DNA of 64,000 nucleotides from Tausonia pullulans (GCA_951802195.1 OX637629.1:496001-560000), one strand, 5' to 3'; numbered from the stretch's first letter, positions 1-13,232 are shown. The notes: generated by a model from the sequence alone, not told the origin. Translations and numbers: made by a program.

Positions 1-1199
1 ATTAGGTGAGTCCTGGTCTTCTTCTTGTCCCAACAAGGCAAGCGCGGTGGGCCACGACGCGCCCGGGGATGTCTCTGTCGTCGTGTGAGCGTGATTGTTG
101 AAACAGGTCCTTCTTCGTTTCCTTTCTCTCCCTTAGCTCGATCTCTGCCACCTTTTTTCTTTTAACGATCTACGTCTTCACGAACCTTCAAATAACCTCC
201 TACTCTGTTTGCTGTTGCTCTCCCGACGGACCCCCCTCTCCCCCCCCCCTCCCCCCCCCCCCCCCTCTTCCTTTCTTCCATTCATTGTCTACCCCGTCTC
301 GAGCTGCAGCACGGACGCCTATCCCTTTATCTTTTCTTCTCTCTTGTCCTTCCTCTCTTCTTTCTCTCCTCGCCCCGCCAACGTGCTTATGTAACGCCAT
401 AATGACCCCTCCCCCGACACTCCTCCCTCTTTCTCCCCCCAAACAAATTCCCACTTCAAACTTACCCTTCTCCCATCTCACCACGACCGACGACGACGAG
501 CACGAGTGCAACTCCCTGCTTCCCTCTTTAGTCCTCCTGTGGCACTCTGTCGAGTTTGATGCGCATGCGGCTTGCTCCACAGATCGGTGTTCAGGAACTC
601 TTGCGAACATGTGGCGTACATTCTTCTGTGACTAGCCGCCCTTACCGCTGTCGAGGCCGGAGCATGGTCTGCCGACTAGGTTCGGTAGTGCCGATCTACA
701 CTCGGTTGATGTGGATCGATCGTTCTCGACCGAATTGGAAGAAGCGGCGAGGCGTGGTGATCAGCTGCGCGCCCTTCCCTGCTCCTCCTCTGTTGCACAA
801 CATCACGTGTGCAGCCCAGGAAGACAAGCCTTGACAGAACCAGCGTTATATGCCGTCGGCGGGCTAGATGCATTCAGCTGGGATAACGCCCTTTGCTCAG
901 ACTCACACGCGCGCGTCGACTGCTGAGCCTCTGTTCCGTCCAGGTTGTTAACCAACAGAATCTCAGCAATATAGGCATGCATCACGCCTCAATATGTTAG
1001 AGCATGACCTCGCTGCCACAGTCGCGTCGCCGTTGTCAAGCCCTGGTCGTCAAGCGTCTCCCGCCCAGGAGCTGGCGAGCTCGCTCTGTCGCCGTGCGAA
1101 AAGGATTTGGCCCAGCAAGGGCAGAGTCCAGCTCCTCACCTCGATTCACCGCTGTGCCGCTCGCCCCCACCCCGCCCCACAAGTCTATCAGGAATCATC
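1..1199. other. intergenic region upstream of RPS20
   Basis: No convincing coding exon is seen on either strand. The stretch is pyrimidine-rich on the plus strand, with interrupted C runs at about 231-265 (longest 15 C). The very first bases read like a GTGAG splice donor, so the window may open inside an untranslated exon or the tail of an outside gene. The last few hundred bases should hold the uS10 promoter and 5' untranslated region. Confidence 0.5.
251..265 (+). repeat. C15 homopolymer in a C/T-rich tract
   Basis: An uninterrupted run of 15 C follows a 10-C run broken by one T. It lies in non-coding DNA upstream of the uS10 gene. Confidence 0.9.
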
Positions 1200-2237
1200 A
1201 TGGCCACTGTCACTAAGGGAGACGACTTCGAGAAGACTGGAGCCAAGCCGGTCCAGCAGCTCCACAAGATCCGCATCGTGAGTCGTCGCAGGAGGAGGGA
1301 GGACAGGCGAGGGCCTATCCCGAGAGCTTCCTCCTCTGCTCTATACTCCTCGCACGACGTTTATACTGATCCTTTGGTCTCATCGCTCCCCGAATCAAGA
1401 CCCTCACCTCGAGGAACGTCAAGTCTCTCGAGAAGTGTATGTTGCGGCTTCCCTTCTTTCTTTCGGCGCGCCTCGGACACCGTATGCTGACACGCTCGAC
1501 TTTCTTGCTTGTTCTTCTCCTCCAGTCTCGAACGACCTCATCAACAGGGCCAAGGACAAGGACCTCCGCGTCAAGGGTCCCATCCGCATGCCGACCAAGG
1601 TCCTCAAGATCACCACCCGCAAGACGTGAGCTGCCTTCCCTTGGGGTCTTGCCGGCGGCGGGCCCTCCCTCACACGGCTTCTCTTGGAAGTCGCGTGGCC
1701 GCCGTCGTTGAACGCTCCCTTCTTGTTGAGAGAGACATGGACTGACGCCTTCTCTCGCTCTCCTATTCTTCCTGTCCCTTAATCTTCCAGCCCCTGCGGA
1801 GAGGGGTGAGTTTTGTCCTCTTAAGCCGACGACGCGCTCCGTGCCTTCCCAGAAGGCGTCGTGCGCGCGGCGCGCGCTCATGCACTCTTCGTCTCTTCCC
1901 TGACATTGACCCATGCTTTTCTTTCGTCCCACTCTAGATCTAAGACCTGGGACCGCTTCGAGATGAAGATCCACAAGCGTCTCATTGACCTCAACTCCTC
2001 CTCGGAGATCGTCAAGCAGATCGTGCGTCGTCTTTCCTCTTCCTCGTATCAGCTGTCTCTTTCCTTGCTGACCCGTCTCACCCTGTTGTGCTTGATCATC
2101 AGACCTCCATCTCTCTTGAGCCTGGAGTCGAGGTCGAGGTCACCATTGCTGTGCGTCTTCCATGCCCTCTTTCCTTCTTCCATTGTGGAAGACCGCGTGA
2201 CTGACTTGCTTCACGCTGTCCCGTCTTCCAGGGTTAA
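1200..2237 (+). CDS. RPS20: 40S ribosomal protein uS10 (S20)
   Basis: Cytosolic small-subunit protein uS10, which sits in the head of the 40S subunit. The first exon (1200-1277) starts [12 protein letters not shown] and ends HKIRI. Later exons give [12 protein letters not shown], then [17 protein letters not shown] and [14 protein letters not shown], a tiny exon PCGEG, then [23 protein letters not shown] and [16 protein letters not shown]. The last exon is only two codons (Gly-stop) after a CAG acceptor at 2229-2231. The total of about 120 residues matches the family, and the conserved order runs end to end. Six or more short introns split this small gene, typical of highly expressed ribosomal protein genes in basidiomycetes. 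The identification is secure; only the exact edges of the smallest exons could shift. Confidence 0.96.
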
Positions 2238-2889
2238 ACCTTACCCGTCTTTCGACGGCCGCTTGACCAGGGCAGGAAACTCATCACTGAGTTTTTCTCG
2301 CTGGAAGGGATGGTCCTTGATTTGATGATCACACGCAATCAGACGGCGAAGCGAATAGAGAGCAAGAAAGAGGTTGTTTGAGAGCTAGAGAGAGAGAGCG
2401 TGCTTCGAAGAAGGCGTCTGTGTGTCTGTTTTCTGTGTTTTTTTTTGGCACTTCTCCGCGATGTTGCTCAGGCCGGAAGGATCGAGCACGTGGTGTGAGT
2501 AGAAAAAAGGGGACCCTACTGCTCGTACACATTCTCAATGTGATCGACATGAGGACGGATCAGACAGGTCTGCGCTCCTCTATTGACAGGACCCCTGCCT
2601 TTGGAACCAGATTGCGAAGTCCACCTCGCTCGCTTTTTTTTTTTTTTCTTTCGCACTTTCCAAATCGTATTGCATGCAGCTTCACTTTCCGGCGGCGTAT
2701 AGGCCGAGCTGCAGGAGGGCCTGGACTGCCCAAACGAATCGGCGTCAATCCCAGGGCGACTCTCAAAGAAAGCCTGTCGAGTGGTCCGAGAGCGAACGCG
2801 TGTCGAGTCTCCAGCGAACCCTCACGACCTTTCCTCCCTTCACATCCAAACTCCCTTCCCTTGCATCTCTTGGCCCCAGGCCCTGAGCC
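2238..2889. other. intergenic region between RPS20 and arrestin gene
   Basis: Non-coding spacer between two plus-strand genes. It contains short poly-T stretches (for example near 2440 and 2635-2648) and pyrimidine-rich DNA just before the next start codon. No extra gene is seen. Confidence 0.5.
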
Positions 2890-5171
2890 ATGTTCATCCG
2901 CCCGGCGCTCCTCTCATCGGCGTCCTCCTTCGTTGAGGCGCCCCCACCTGACTACACGGTGGCCCCTTCCTCCGGCTTCCAGCCCGTCGCTTCCTCCTCC
3001 CGTACCGGCCACCCACCGGACTTCATCGCGCCTATTCTCTCGCACGAGGGCCACCTTCCTCACCTCGTCTCCTCAAGGGAGATCCTCGACCCTCGGAAGG
3101 CTGGAGCCCACCTCGCGCTCGCGGAGATGGTCGTGTTCTTGAGGCCTCCCGGGATGACCACCTTGAGGGGCCACGACGACCTCGACGAACTCGCCCAGGG
3201 GAGGGGAGCCAAGATCTCGGGCTTCTTCAACGTCTCGACTCCGCAGGTGAACAGGCTGTCCTTCCTCTGAAGGGTGCGCCACGACGCCGATCTGTTGACG
3301 ACGAATCCGAACTTGGCTCTCGCTTGCAGCGGCGCCTGGTGGAGGGCATTCGGATCGAGTTCGTCGCCAAGCAGCGGCTCGCCTTCCCGGGGGAGGACGG
3401 CATCTGGGAGGACGACGAGGTGTTCCGGAAGGAGGTCTTTCTCGGCCCGGCGAAGGGCGGTGACACCTCCAGCAAGGGGAAGGGCAAGAGCGAGGGTCTC
3501 TGGCTCGAGAAGGGCATCAACGTGAGTCCGTCGAGTCGAGACAGGACAGGACGCGTTCGGACCTCGTTCGCATGACCAACGCGTTCTGCCACTGCACAGC
3601 GGCGGGGTTTACGCTGGGTGGGCTGGCTGACAAAAAGGATCCCATGCTTGGAAGACGTTTGAATTCGCCATTGCAATCCCCTCGACGACGCCAGTCTATG
3701 AACGATGTCCCTACGGTCGAGTAACGCATCAGGTCATCGCTACGGTCATCGGGTCGGGAGGACTGTTCAAGTCGGACCTGAGCGACTGGCGAGAGCCCAC
3801 GGTCTTTGTTGTACCGCCAGCAGATGACGATGGTGAGTCGCCAGCTCTGTTTCTCGAGGTCCGATCAGAGTCACTGACGGCGGCCCCATATTTTCCTCAG
3901 TCTTACAATTTAGCGAGCACCTCGAGAACTTCACTGAACAGTTCGGCCCCTGGTCCATCGACATCAGTAGCAACGAATTCATCATTGCCGCGCCATTATA
4001 CTGTAAATTTCACGGAGCAAGCTGCGGCCATCTTGCTAACGCTGACAGTATCGCCGCCGCCCCCTTTCCCCAGTCAACCTTTCGTTTTCCTCCCCCCCAC
4101 CTTCCCTCACCATTTACGCCATCAATGCCTATGTCCAACAGACCATTTCGTTGGCATCTTTCCGGAATCCAGACAAGACGGCCAAGATCAAGGGGCCCAG
4201 ACGGTGGATCATTCGCGAGGGCGCCCAATCGGGCTACTCGCAGCCGGACTTCGTCGCCAAGTCGTGGGCGAACCCGGAGGAAAACATCCTGTTCAACGGA
4301 GCGAAGAACGGCGAGGACGCGTTCTGGAAGTGGGAGAAGATCGCGAGGTTGCGTCAGTGTGCTGTCCTCCCGGGGCTCGCCCCTCTCTCTCGCTCGAAAC
4401 TGATCTGCCTAGACCACACCTCACAGCGAACGACAACCTTATCCGATCCACGACGCTCCCAGGTACACAGACCTCGATTCGGTTCTCCTCGGAGCTCGCC
4501 GTTGAGGTCGTCTTCTCGACGGCTGAGGTGCCGAATGAAGTCCGGATCGGGACATTCTACCGCAAGCCGGTCCTCATCTCGTCGTGCTGGTGCATGCTCA
4601 AGTTCCTAACCTTACCTGGTGAGTCCAAACGCTCTGTTTTCTGTCTTCCAGGCTGGCACTGACCTCGTTGGATTAGACTACGAGGACAAGGACGAGCAGA
4701 ACGGCGAGGGCTGCATCTCGCCTCACGGTGAGTTCGCCATCTACCCACTTCTCTTCTCTTCAGCCTCCCGAAACCAATGCCATTTTCCTTTTCTTCTCGT
4801 CAGACTGGGTCAAACTCGAAACGCAAGACCCGTTCGTTCCGCTGCCCTTCCCATCGCCGAGAGACCCTTGGTCCCTGACTTCTTCTTCTTCTTCTTCTCC
4901 CTCCAGACGGAAAGACGGCATCTGCCTTTGTTGCGTCGACTGGGCAACGCTCGAGAAGCGTGAGCTCGACCTCATGCGCAACGGCCAGCGCGGCGACGAG
5001 GAAGCCGACTGGATTGCCTTCCGCCGTCGAGGCGGAGGCACCCCGGACGAGGAGAGGAGTCGGAGTCGGGAGAGGAAGGCGACGGAGCTGTACGCGGTCG
5101 TCGGGGAGGATGCGGAGCGGAAGGCTTTGCAGGCAAGATCGCCCTCGAGGGGGACCCCAGTGCGTCGGTAA
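2890..5171 (+). CDS. arrestin-domain protein
   Basis: Predicted alpha-arrestin-like adaptor. Fungal members link plasma-membrane transporters and receptors to Rsp5-type ubiquitin ligases for endocytosis. The first exon (from MFIRPALLSS) leads into RRLVEGIRIEFVAKQRL and an acidic loop. Then come LWLEKGIN and the arrestin-N hallmark TFEFAIAIPSTTPVYE followed by PYGRVTHQVIATVIG. Downstream exons give LTIYAINAYVQQ and, near 4480-4600, an arrestin-C-like strand pattern (TSIRFSSELAVEVVFSTAEV). The last coding exon starts at about 4802 with DWVKLETQDPF and ends in a charged Arg/Glu-rich tail. No clear PPxY motif was noticed, although this is typical for Rsp5 recruitment. The gene converges on MON2 with under 100 bp between stop codons. 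Family assignment is good; the specific orthologue is not recognised and a few middle junctions are unresolved. Confidence 0.8.
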
Positions 5172-5268
5172 TCCTAATGGCTTTCGTAATCTGCTTGCAA
5201 CGGCCCAGCAAAGACGTACCCCGGTGCCTACATGAACGACTCATCTATCGCGCCAGACCATCGCAGAT

Positions 5269-8200
5269 CTATTGCATCAGCTCCCTCCCGAGCAGCGCCA
5301 GACATTCTCCCGCCAGCATCCTAGCGTCGAGCTTGCCCCCGATGATCTCGTCCTCGCCGTCAAAGCCCGACCCGATTGGGAGAAAGCCGTCCTCGACAGC
5401 TGCCGAGCCGCCTGCCCCCTTGCTTGGGGAGAGGACGAGCTCAAGCAGACGCGGGTAGAGCGCGAAGAGGTGGGCCTTGGAGGACGTGTTGAGGATGAGC
5501 GTCCGGATGGATTGCGGTGACGGCTTGACGTCAGACGAGCACGAGGAGGACCGAGGTGGAGATGAGAGAGCAGGGGCGGGAAAGGTGTCTGGGAAGACGG
5601 AGAGCTCGAGGAGTTTTTTGAGGACGTAGACGAGCTCCTCTTCGCGTATACTGAGTGATGGCACGGCGGTCAACTTCCTTGATAGAGGCCAGCAGTGGAT
5701 GTAATACAAGGACCCACCGAGAGAACGGCATCGCCCCTCGCAGAGGCTGATCCGCGAGATAACTCGCCAAGACAGTCGAGCATCGCTGCATGAGGAAGGG
5801 CGTGCAAATTCGGGCGAGCCGTTTCCGACGCTCCGAATCTTCCAAGGAGGCAGAAGTCAGCAGGTATGCGACTGTGAGAAGGCACTCGGCTGAACGGACC
5901 ATCTTCTGTTCGTTGGACTACGATGAACAGCAGGTCGAAGCACCAGCGCCGGAACCTTTCCCTTGGCAAGCCAATGATCTCTGCCGTCGTCCCAAAAATC
6001 TCCTGGCCATCCAGACCACCGCGCAGCCACTCATCCACGCGCGAGACCGGAGCCGCCTTAGTGAAAGTAGTGCCAACAAGAGCAGGAGAAAGCTCTGTCT
6101 CAAATTCGTAGAATTTGCTGGCGTGCTGAAGGACGCGCCCCAATCGGGCAATGAGGTCGTCGGGGACCGATGGAAACCCGAGGATGGGGATAATGTCGGT
6201 TTCGAGCGAGGAGAGAAGGCGGAGGTCGAAAGTTTCATCGGCGTACTGGGCGTCGAAGGGAAGCGCCTCGGCGGATGAGCTGACAGAGTAGATAGCATTA
6301 GCGTAGACTTTAAGACAGCAGCCGGTCAAAATTCACGCACCAATCAGCGAGCAGTGCGCCGGCGAAAAGGTCGAGGATCTGAGACCAAATGGCCTCAAAA
6401 GATTCCCGGGCAAGAGCTGGAGAGGAACGAAGGTCAGCTCGTGCTGCAAGCGGGGATGTTCTCCAAAAAGGCGGGCTCACGGTTCTCTGAGGACGCCAAG
6501 ACGGAGCAGCACGGCTTTATAAACCTGAGGAAGTGGTCGGTCGCCTGAAGAGTATTCGATATGTCAGCCTAACAGACCGTCAGGAGAGCAAAAGAGGTGG
6601 CACGCACCGTCTTCCATAGCGGCGCGTCATTCCCATAACGGCTCGACGGCGGCCCGTCATACTTGAGTTTGATCGGGAGTGCTAGCGCCTTGATGAGGTG
6701 CTCTACGCTTCCTGAGCTTAATAGCTCCCTCTCCCCCTGATGCGCCAGAAACACATCGAGCGCCATTGCCATGGCGTGCTTGCAGACAGCTATGTACGTG
6801 ACCCGACGCTTCTCTGTGCCTCCTCCACCAGCAGCAACAGCTTCCCCCTCGCCGAGACTCGCCGGCGCGTACGCGAGCGTGACCAGACCACTAAGGTCTT
6901 GAAGGACCAGCATCGCGGCGCCCGGGGTGGCGTTGAGGTCGAGCGCCTCGTAGGCCGCAAAGACCGCCGCTTGTAGCGGCGTCAAGCTATCTACATCCGG
7001 ACGGATGTCCTCCCCTGGCGGATGGATTATCACGCTCTTGAGGATGGCGAGCAGCGAGGCGAGCCGCGGTTGGTTAAGAGATTTGCGCTGGCCTTCTCCG
7101 CCGACATTGCTTCTTAAAAGCCGAAGGAGTGGGGTAAGTGTCGTGACGAGGACACGCAGGTTGTCCTGAGTGAAGAAGGCCGTTGAGGGGTCGAGGTCGG
7201 CCGACCGACGGACTGAGACGCCCATCGTATCCCACGTCGCCCACGTGTCGTCGACGAGCGCCTCCGTGATAGTCGCGGACGGCTCAGCGACCCAAGCGAT
7301 GAGGACGTCCTGTAGCGCGTTGATAGCCGCCGTGGAAACCGCCGGCGATCCTGAGGCAAAGGCCGAGTCGACATAGTCAAGGAACCGCTTCCATATCTTG
7401 GGCGCCTCCGGAAGAGCCGCGATATTAGGGGCGAAGTAGTGGGCGAGTATTGAGCCGACTGACTGGACAGCGAGGACCTTGGACTCAACCCACTTGGGGT
7501 CATCTGAGGCGGTGACAAAGGCATCAAGCGAATCGAAGAGCGGGAAAATGATTTCGAAGAGACACGGCGTCCAGAGTTGATTGCTGAGCGACGAGCCGTA
7601 GGTCTCAATTGAACGGAAGAGCGTCTGCATCGAGCTCGAGCGAACTTCGGCCCGCGGGTCAAGGCAGCATCCGAGAAGCTCGCGGATGATGAACAGCCAG
7701 AGGTCGTCGTACCCGGCGCCCTCCGGGCCAGACCGTCGGGACTGGACGGCATCGGACACATTCCAGAGGGAGCCGATTGAGGAGAGGGATATGTTGACGT
7801 CGTCCGACTGACGAGAAAAGTCGGCGAGAACAGTGACACACTGCCGGAGGTCAACGATGGAGAGGGAGAGGAGGAAGTCGGTGATGATGAGGGTGACCTG
7901 TGGACAAGGGTAATTGTCTGCCATCAGGACGGGCAAGCAAAAATAGCAGCTAGCGAGCGAGACGCACCGATTGGAACGCGGTCCTAACAAGGGCAGCATT
8001 TCCCCTGGATGCCACCCCAAGACTGGAGGGGCGTAGTCCGACCGGCCTAAGCGATGGCGACGACGGCGGTTCGCCTCCCTCCGGTAGCGTCTCCAGCTGT
8101 TCAGGCGCCTTCCTACAAACAGAGCGTAAGCAGGTGAAAACCATTTCCCAAGTGACCAAAGCGTGGCCTGTTGACTGCAGGATCTGATAAAGCGCCTCGA

Positions 8201-11200
8201 GCGCTAGTCGTCGGATGTCGACCTCGGCCTGGTGGCTTGGTCCGTACGAGAGCGGCTCGACCTGCCTCGCGAGCGATGAGAGGACGAGATGCTGGGTTCT
8301 GGCCTGAATGTCCTCTGATTGGGAGCTTGCTGCTCGGATGGAGAGCGTGAGGATCTCATTGAGGGTCTCGGCTGCCTGAAGCCGGTTTGTCGTCGATGAA
8401 GTGGCGTTGCCGAGGACAACGAGGAGATGGTTAACAATCGTAGACCAGCCCTGGAGTGGGTCATTAGCGACGAGTCGGTCGAGGTTGAGGGCGCTGATCT
8501 GGGCGATCTTGGCGATGGCGAAGGATCGATCTCCATGCTGGCGATTCGACTTGAGTGTGTGCATCCCGCTTGCTCGACGCCGGGCCGGACCAGGGTTCTC
8601 TGGGACGGCAAGGTCCGTCGTGGACCCTCCGTGGACGCTGCCTCCACTGGAGCCGATCTCGCCAGCTCGGTCGATGATGAGAGAAGCCGGCGCGGGCTGG
8701 ATGCCAACCATCTCCCCGCTGAGCCGGCAGAGGGCCTCAACGAAATCGGTGAAAGCCGAGTCGTTAAGACAAGCAACACAGACCTCAAAGACGTGGTTGA
8801 TTGAGGCTTGGATGGCCTCGACGTCGAGATCCGCGAGTTGGTCTGAGTGCGAGAGGTGAGCGGCTGTATGCGTATGGCCCCTGTGAGACGAGGCGTTAAA
8901 GGACGACTGCGTAGGCGAGGTGGAAGATTGGCCGCCGTCACGGGTCGACGTGGAGTTCCACCGGGAATTGGGCGAAGGCGGGACGACGAGAGAGTGCGAC
9001 GTCACCCTGCGCGAGATGCCGCCACTGCCACCGCCTCCGCCTGAGGTCTTCTTGGGCATCAGGACGAAGCTCGCACTCTGTAGAGCTTCAAGGACGTCAA
9101 ACCAAGCTTTCCCAAGGTCGCCCGCAAGGATCTCGACGACGCTGATGAGGGCCTTGAGACAGGCGAGGTTGCGTGTCGAGAGACTGGGCGAGTTGGAGGA
9201 GAAGGATGAGCTTGAGCCGCCGGTGAGAGCCGTGAAGCCGAGAGCCTCGACGCCGGCCATCATACTTGGCGACTTGGGCGTCGAGAGAATGTCGGATGAT
9301 GCAAGCGCTGAGACAACGGCTGAAGGGATTGCGAAGCGCGAGAGTGTGGCAAGAAAAGCATCGCGCTCGGTGTTGAGACCGAGCAGCCCACAGATGATCG
9401 TCGACTCTTGAAGGGACGCGAGGATGTCGACAAAGAGCTGAGGTAAGCAGATTCGTGCATGTCAGGAAACGATGAATCACACGAGAGAAAGGGAACGTCA
9501 CTGCCCACTCACGTCATCAGAGAGGTTTCGACCCAGAAAGAAGCTCAGTGCAGCTAGAATCGCCGGCCAGCCAGCCTCCACCATCGCCTTGGTCGTGACC
9601 GCGAGCTTCTCGCCGTCAAGATCTGTATTGCTGCCCTTGTCCAGCTTCGCCTGGATGAGCGGGCCGTGGAGAGGCACAATGGACGCGTACATGGGTGTGA
9701 TGGTCGCGGAGAAGCCCTCGACAATGACGTGGACGCATTGTAAAGAGAGAAGGTAGATATACGTCTCGGGCAGCGGTGGCGGCTCGAGTTTGTCAAGTTG
9801 ATCAATACTGTTGAACGTCGGTTGATCAACAGAAGCATTTGAATAGAGGTAGAAAAGATAGGTAAGACTCACCATTGGACCTTAACTACGCTCGACGGAC
9901 CAAGCCCGGTGTTCTCCGAGCTCAGAGAAGCGACGACGGTGCTGACACCACTTGCAACCATCCCTGCCATCATCCCGAGCCCATACGGGTCTGCGCTCGA
10001 TCCGCCGCCAGCTCCTGAAGCGCTGTTCCCATCTGGGCTTAACAGGTTTGATTCCGCATGAAAGATACCAAGGCCGCCCATCTCCCCCGAGACGCCGAGA
10101 AGTGTCGGTTTCTCCGTCGCAATGCGGTTGAATGTCGAGAGGAGAAGGGGGAAGAGACCTGTTGTGGATGCTGGGTCCGAGTCGCGCTCCCAGACTCTGC
10201 GGAGAAGGCTAGCGTCTGCGCAGAGCCCACGAAGGCACTCCATCGCGAGCACGCGGAACCAGACGGGCGTCGGAGGGTCGCGCTTGCCGTGGTTGTGGAA
10301 CCGGCCGGAGGTCATGGTGGGTGTCGGGGAGAGCGAGCCATCTTTCTCCTCAGGTGGAGAATTGGCGTGAGAGGCGTCGAGCGAGGAAGAGGTGTCGCCG
10401 GAGACGATCTTGATCAGGAGACCAAGGAAGGCGTCTGACTCGGCCTGCAGCTCGTCGGAGAAAGACCGGAGGAGAAGGAAGACAACTCGAACGAGGCGGA
10501 GAGTGAGCGGGAAGGAGGCTGTCAGGGATGCCGTCGGGAGGGAAAGATTCCGGATGAGGAGCGGGCAAAGAGAGCCCCGAAGAAGGAGTAGGAGTTCGAC
10601 ATGAGACTTGAAGACAGAACTGTGGTTGCTGAGAGTGCTCTCGATGAGCTCGAGGCCAAAAGGTCTCGGGAGGTTGGTGAGCTTGAGGAGATGTTGCTCC
10701 GTGGTGGGGGGGGAGGCCGTGGCGAGTGTGCAGAGATCCTGGAACAGGTGAAAGCCGTCGAGCGCCGAAGGATGCAGGTCCGCGATGGAGCCGTCGGGGA
10801 GCGTGGTTGGTATGCTGAAGACACAATGAAGAGGAATCCTCAGTGCAAGGTCTGCTGGCTTTCCCATCACAAACGCGCTCACCTGCCGATCATCTCCTCG
10901 GCGCCTCCTTCACGGCTCCTCTCGTCCTCCTCGATGATCTTGTCAAACGTGACCATAACACCCTGCCGGAGACTGGCCGCCGCGGTCGACGAAACTACGG
11001 GGGTTCGGCTATCACGCAACTCGAAGCAGACCCGAAAGGCCTGGAGAGTGGGAAAGGGTGGGCACCAAGCGAGTTAGTGGCGGTAGCGGAGATGGCCGGT
11101 CGCGCGCGAGGGGACTCGCGTCTCCTAGCAAGCTTGCGTGGATAGGCCCTATGGTGAGAATGACAAGGATCGCCTGGAGGGCCTTGAGCTGGATGTCGAC

Positions 11201-11681
11201 AACGCCCTGGGACGTCACGACTTGAAGGTCCTGGATGAATGCTCTGAGGCGCGTCTACGACGCGTGATGCCGAGACGGGTCAGTCCGCACGTCCCTCCTC
11301 AGCTCCCTTCTCCCTTCGACATGAAGCTAGGACTGACCTCAGACACGGCTCTCAGCGAGACAAGCCGCTGCATGCTACCGATGCAGAGCGCGACGATCTT
11401 GGGCGAGTTGCGCGCCTTCATGCCCAGCACGACGGGTGCGACGAGGTCCTCGGCAAGTGGCCCATCTATGGACACACAATCTTCAGTCACTCAAGTCTCA
11501 TAGGTAGCTCACCGCCATCGCCGGCTTGCTCACCAGGACTCCACATCTGACCGGATCGTCCGGCGTCCGACTTAAGGAGCGCAAGCGCCTTCTCCGCGGC
11601 GTCGCGGACGTCCGGGTGCTTGCGCTTGGCTTCCTGAACGAGCAGGCCGAGTTCGGAGATGAGGAAGAGTTCGCTCGACAT
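5269..11681 (-). CDS. MON2: MON2 Golgi/endosome trafficking scaffold
   Basis: A very large helical-repeat protein of the Sec7/BIG-related MON2 family. It lacks a GEF domain and works with Dopey and the flippase Neo1 at the trans-Golgi and endosomes. The start at 11681 gives MSSELFLISELGLLVQEAKRKH followed by VRDAAEKALALL, the conserved N-terminal helix. The next exon carries GPLAEDLVAPVVLGMKARN and IGSMQRLVSLRAVSE, typical of the DCB region. The exon at 10882-9869 has a long HUS-like stretch (FRVLAMECLRGLCAD, GMMAGMVASGVSTVV), and the exons at about 9860-9500 and 9260-7950 continue it. The C-terminal part (8020-5269) has further helical repeats (LRQCVTVLADFSRQSDDVN) and ends LALLGRELMQ. Total length is roughly 1,700-1,800 residues, as expected. 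It diverges from the CDC25-like gene across about 390 bp. Introns are few relative to length. Confidence 0.9.
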
Positions 11682-12068
11682 GATATAGCTGGCTAGTTGG
11701 CCGGACGGAGCAATTGAAGTCGTGGGCGGATGAGTGTGCTGTAATGTGGGGGTCCAGGGAAGAGCGTCGCCAGGGAGAGACGGTGTCGGCTGGCGGCAAT
11801 CTATCTAACAGGGCCCGGTCGAAAAGAGAAGACGGGGGAGCGTGGATGTGAGCGTGCGTCAGGACCGGGCCGGCGTGAGTTGCTGGCTGGGCGTTAAGAG
11901 GGAGACTGGTGAGCACGTCAAGATGTGGTCGAGCCGGGAGGGCCATCGCATCGCGTCCCGCGACGCGTGTAGACTGACGGCCACCTCTGTCCTTGCATGC
12001 TCCTCCGCCTCAACCCCGTTCACCAGCCTCTCTACCGTCGCGCCATCGCCGCTACCAGGTTTTCTTTG
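11682..12068. promoter_or_regulatory. divergent promoter MON2 / CDC25-like gene
   Basis: A 387-bp spacer between two divergent start codons, so both promoters must lie here or overlap the first exons. No distinctive element was recognised by eye. Confidence 0.5.
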
Positions 12069-12795
12069 ATGTCTCCCATTGTACCTCAATATATCTCCGC
12101 CGAGGTCGGTCCCTCCTCGGTCGCACGGCTGGCTGCCGGCTCTCGCCACGCTCCTTCTCTCCCGCTAATGACGCGCCGCTCACCTCCCGTCGTCCAGGAC
12201 CTCGCCGTTCTCCTCAAAGCCACGCCGATCGCTGATGCCGGTTCCAATATCGCCGTCGTTGATGTCCGAGATGATGACTTCCGGGTGGGTGTGCCATGAG
12301 ATGGTCCGACCCGAAGTTCTCGAGACCGACATGCCTCTCTATCTTGTCCACATAGGGCGGCAACATTCTTTCGGCCCACCGGCTGCCATCGGCGGAGCAG
12401 ACGTCGAAGCAGTTCCACGAGTTGACGACCCAGTTCAAAGACAAGGAGCGAGTCATCTTCCACTGCACTCTCTCCCAGGTCCGTGGACCCAAGTCGGCTC
12501 GCCGGTACGCCGAGGCTCTCAGCGAGCGCGACCCCGACTCGAAGCAGCAGGTGCGATCCAACTGGCGGAGGGGACGACGAAGCCGCACTGACCCCATCTG
12601 AATCGCTCGCAGATCTACATTCTTCGGGAGGGGTTCGCTGGCTTCCAGGCCAAGTACAGGGTAAGCTTACTCCCCCTTCGCTATGGTCGATGAGCGAGGA
12701 GTCGGGACTGACCGACACACACCTCTGCTGGCCTCGCTCTCATTTAGAATGACCCTGAGCTCGTGGAAAAGTTCATTAAGGCCTGCTGGGATTAG
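12069..12795 (+). CDS. CDC25-like rhodanese-domain phosphatase
   Basis: A small single-domain rhodanese protein of the group containing budding yeast Ych1 and fission yeast Ibp1, related to the CDC25 catalytic domain and to Acr2-type arsenate reductases. Exon 1 reads MSPIVPQYISAE. After an intron it continues DLAVLLKATPIADAGSN and IAVVDVRDDDF, the rhodanese strand. A later exon carries the catalytic loop HCTLSQVRGPKSARRYAE, which has the full Cys-x5-Arg signature. It then reads IYILREGFAGFQAKY and ends NDPELVEKFIKACWD. About 150 residues, as expected for the family. The family suggests phosphatase or arsenate reductase activity; the natural substrate cannot be told from sequence. It is divergent from MON2, with no functional link seen. 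Confidence 0.88.
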
Positions 12796-13232
12796 CAGCC
12801 GCCTTTGTTATTCCCTTTCTGGCCTCTTGCAGATTACGACTCTATCCATGAATTTGTAGTCTCCGATGGACGTCGACGTATGCCCATTGCCACCGAATCG
12901 ACCGGCGAAAGGATCCCGGGCTTGGACGCCCCCTCGGGACCGGCCGTGGTGAATGTCAGCAGGCAGGCGGCGGATCTTGAACGGTCTTGCAGACGTGCGT
13001 GATTGCGGGCGTGCGTGAAAAAGGAGTGACGCGGTGATGTCACTCGAGGCCAGTAGTGTCTGCCGCAGCCCGCCACTCGCCGGCTCCCGCGTGTAACAAA
13101 CACTATCGCCCGCTGCTGCCCTTCCTCTTCTGGGCTCTTCAAGGCTGCTCCTCCCCTCCTCCTCCCTTTCCCTCCAACTTTCACTGCCCTCTCTCGTATC
13201 CAGCAATCATCCACCCATCACACCTGTCCATC
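12796..13232. other. intergenic region upstream of trehalose phosphorylase
   Basis: A non-coding 437-bp gap between two plus-strand genes. It becomes strongly C/T-rich at 13110-13200, just before the start codon, as usual for a 5' leader in this window. No other gene is seen. Confidence 0.5.

Noticed and set aside
231-265. Telomere-type or centromere repeat
   Set aside because: It is a plain C/T homopolymer tract without a repeating unit, beside ordinary genes.
8204-8941. Long Ser/Arg-rich open frame overlapping MON2
   Set aside because: It is a shifted-frame shadow of the real MON2 exon. GC-rich coding DNA in this window produces many such Ser/Arg/Pro-rich frames on all strands.
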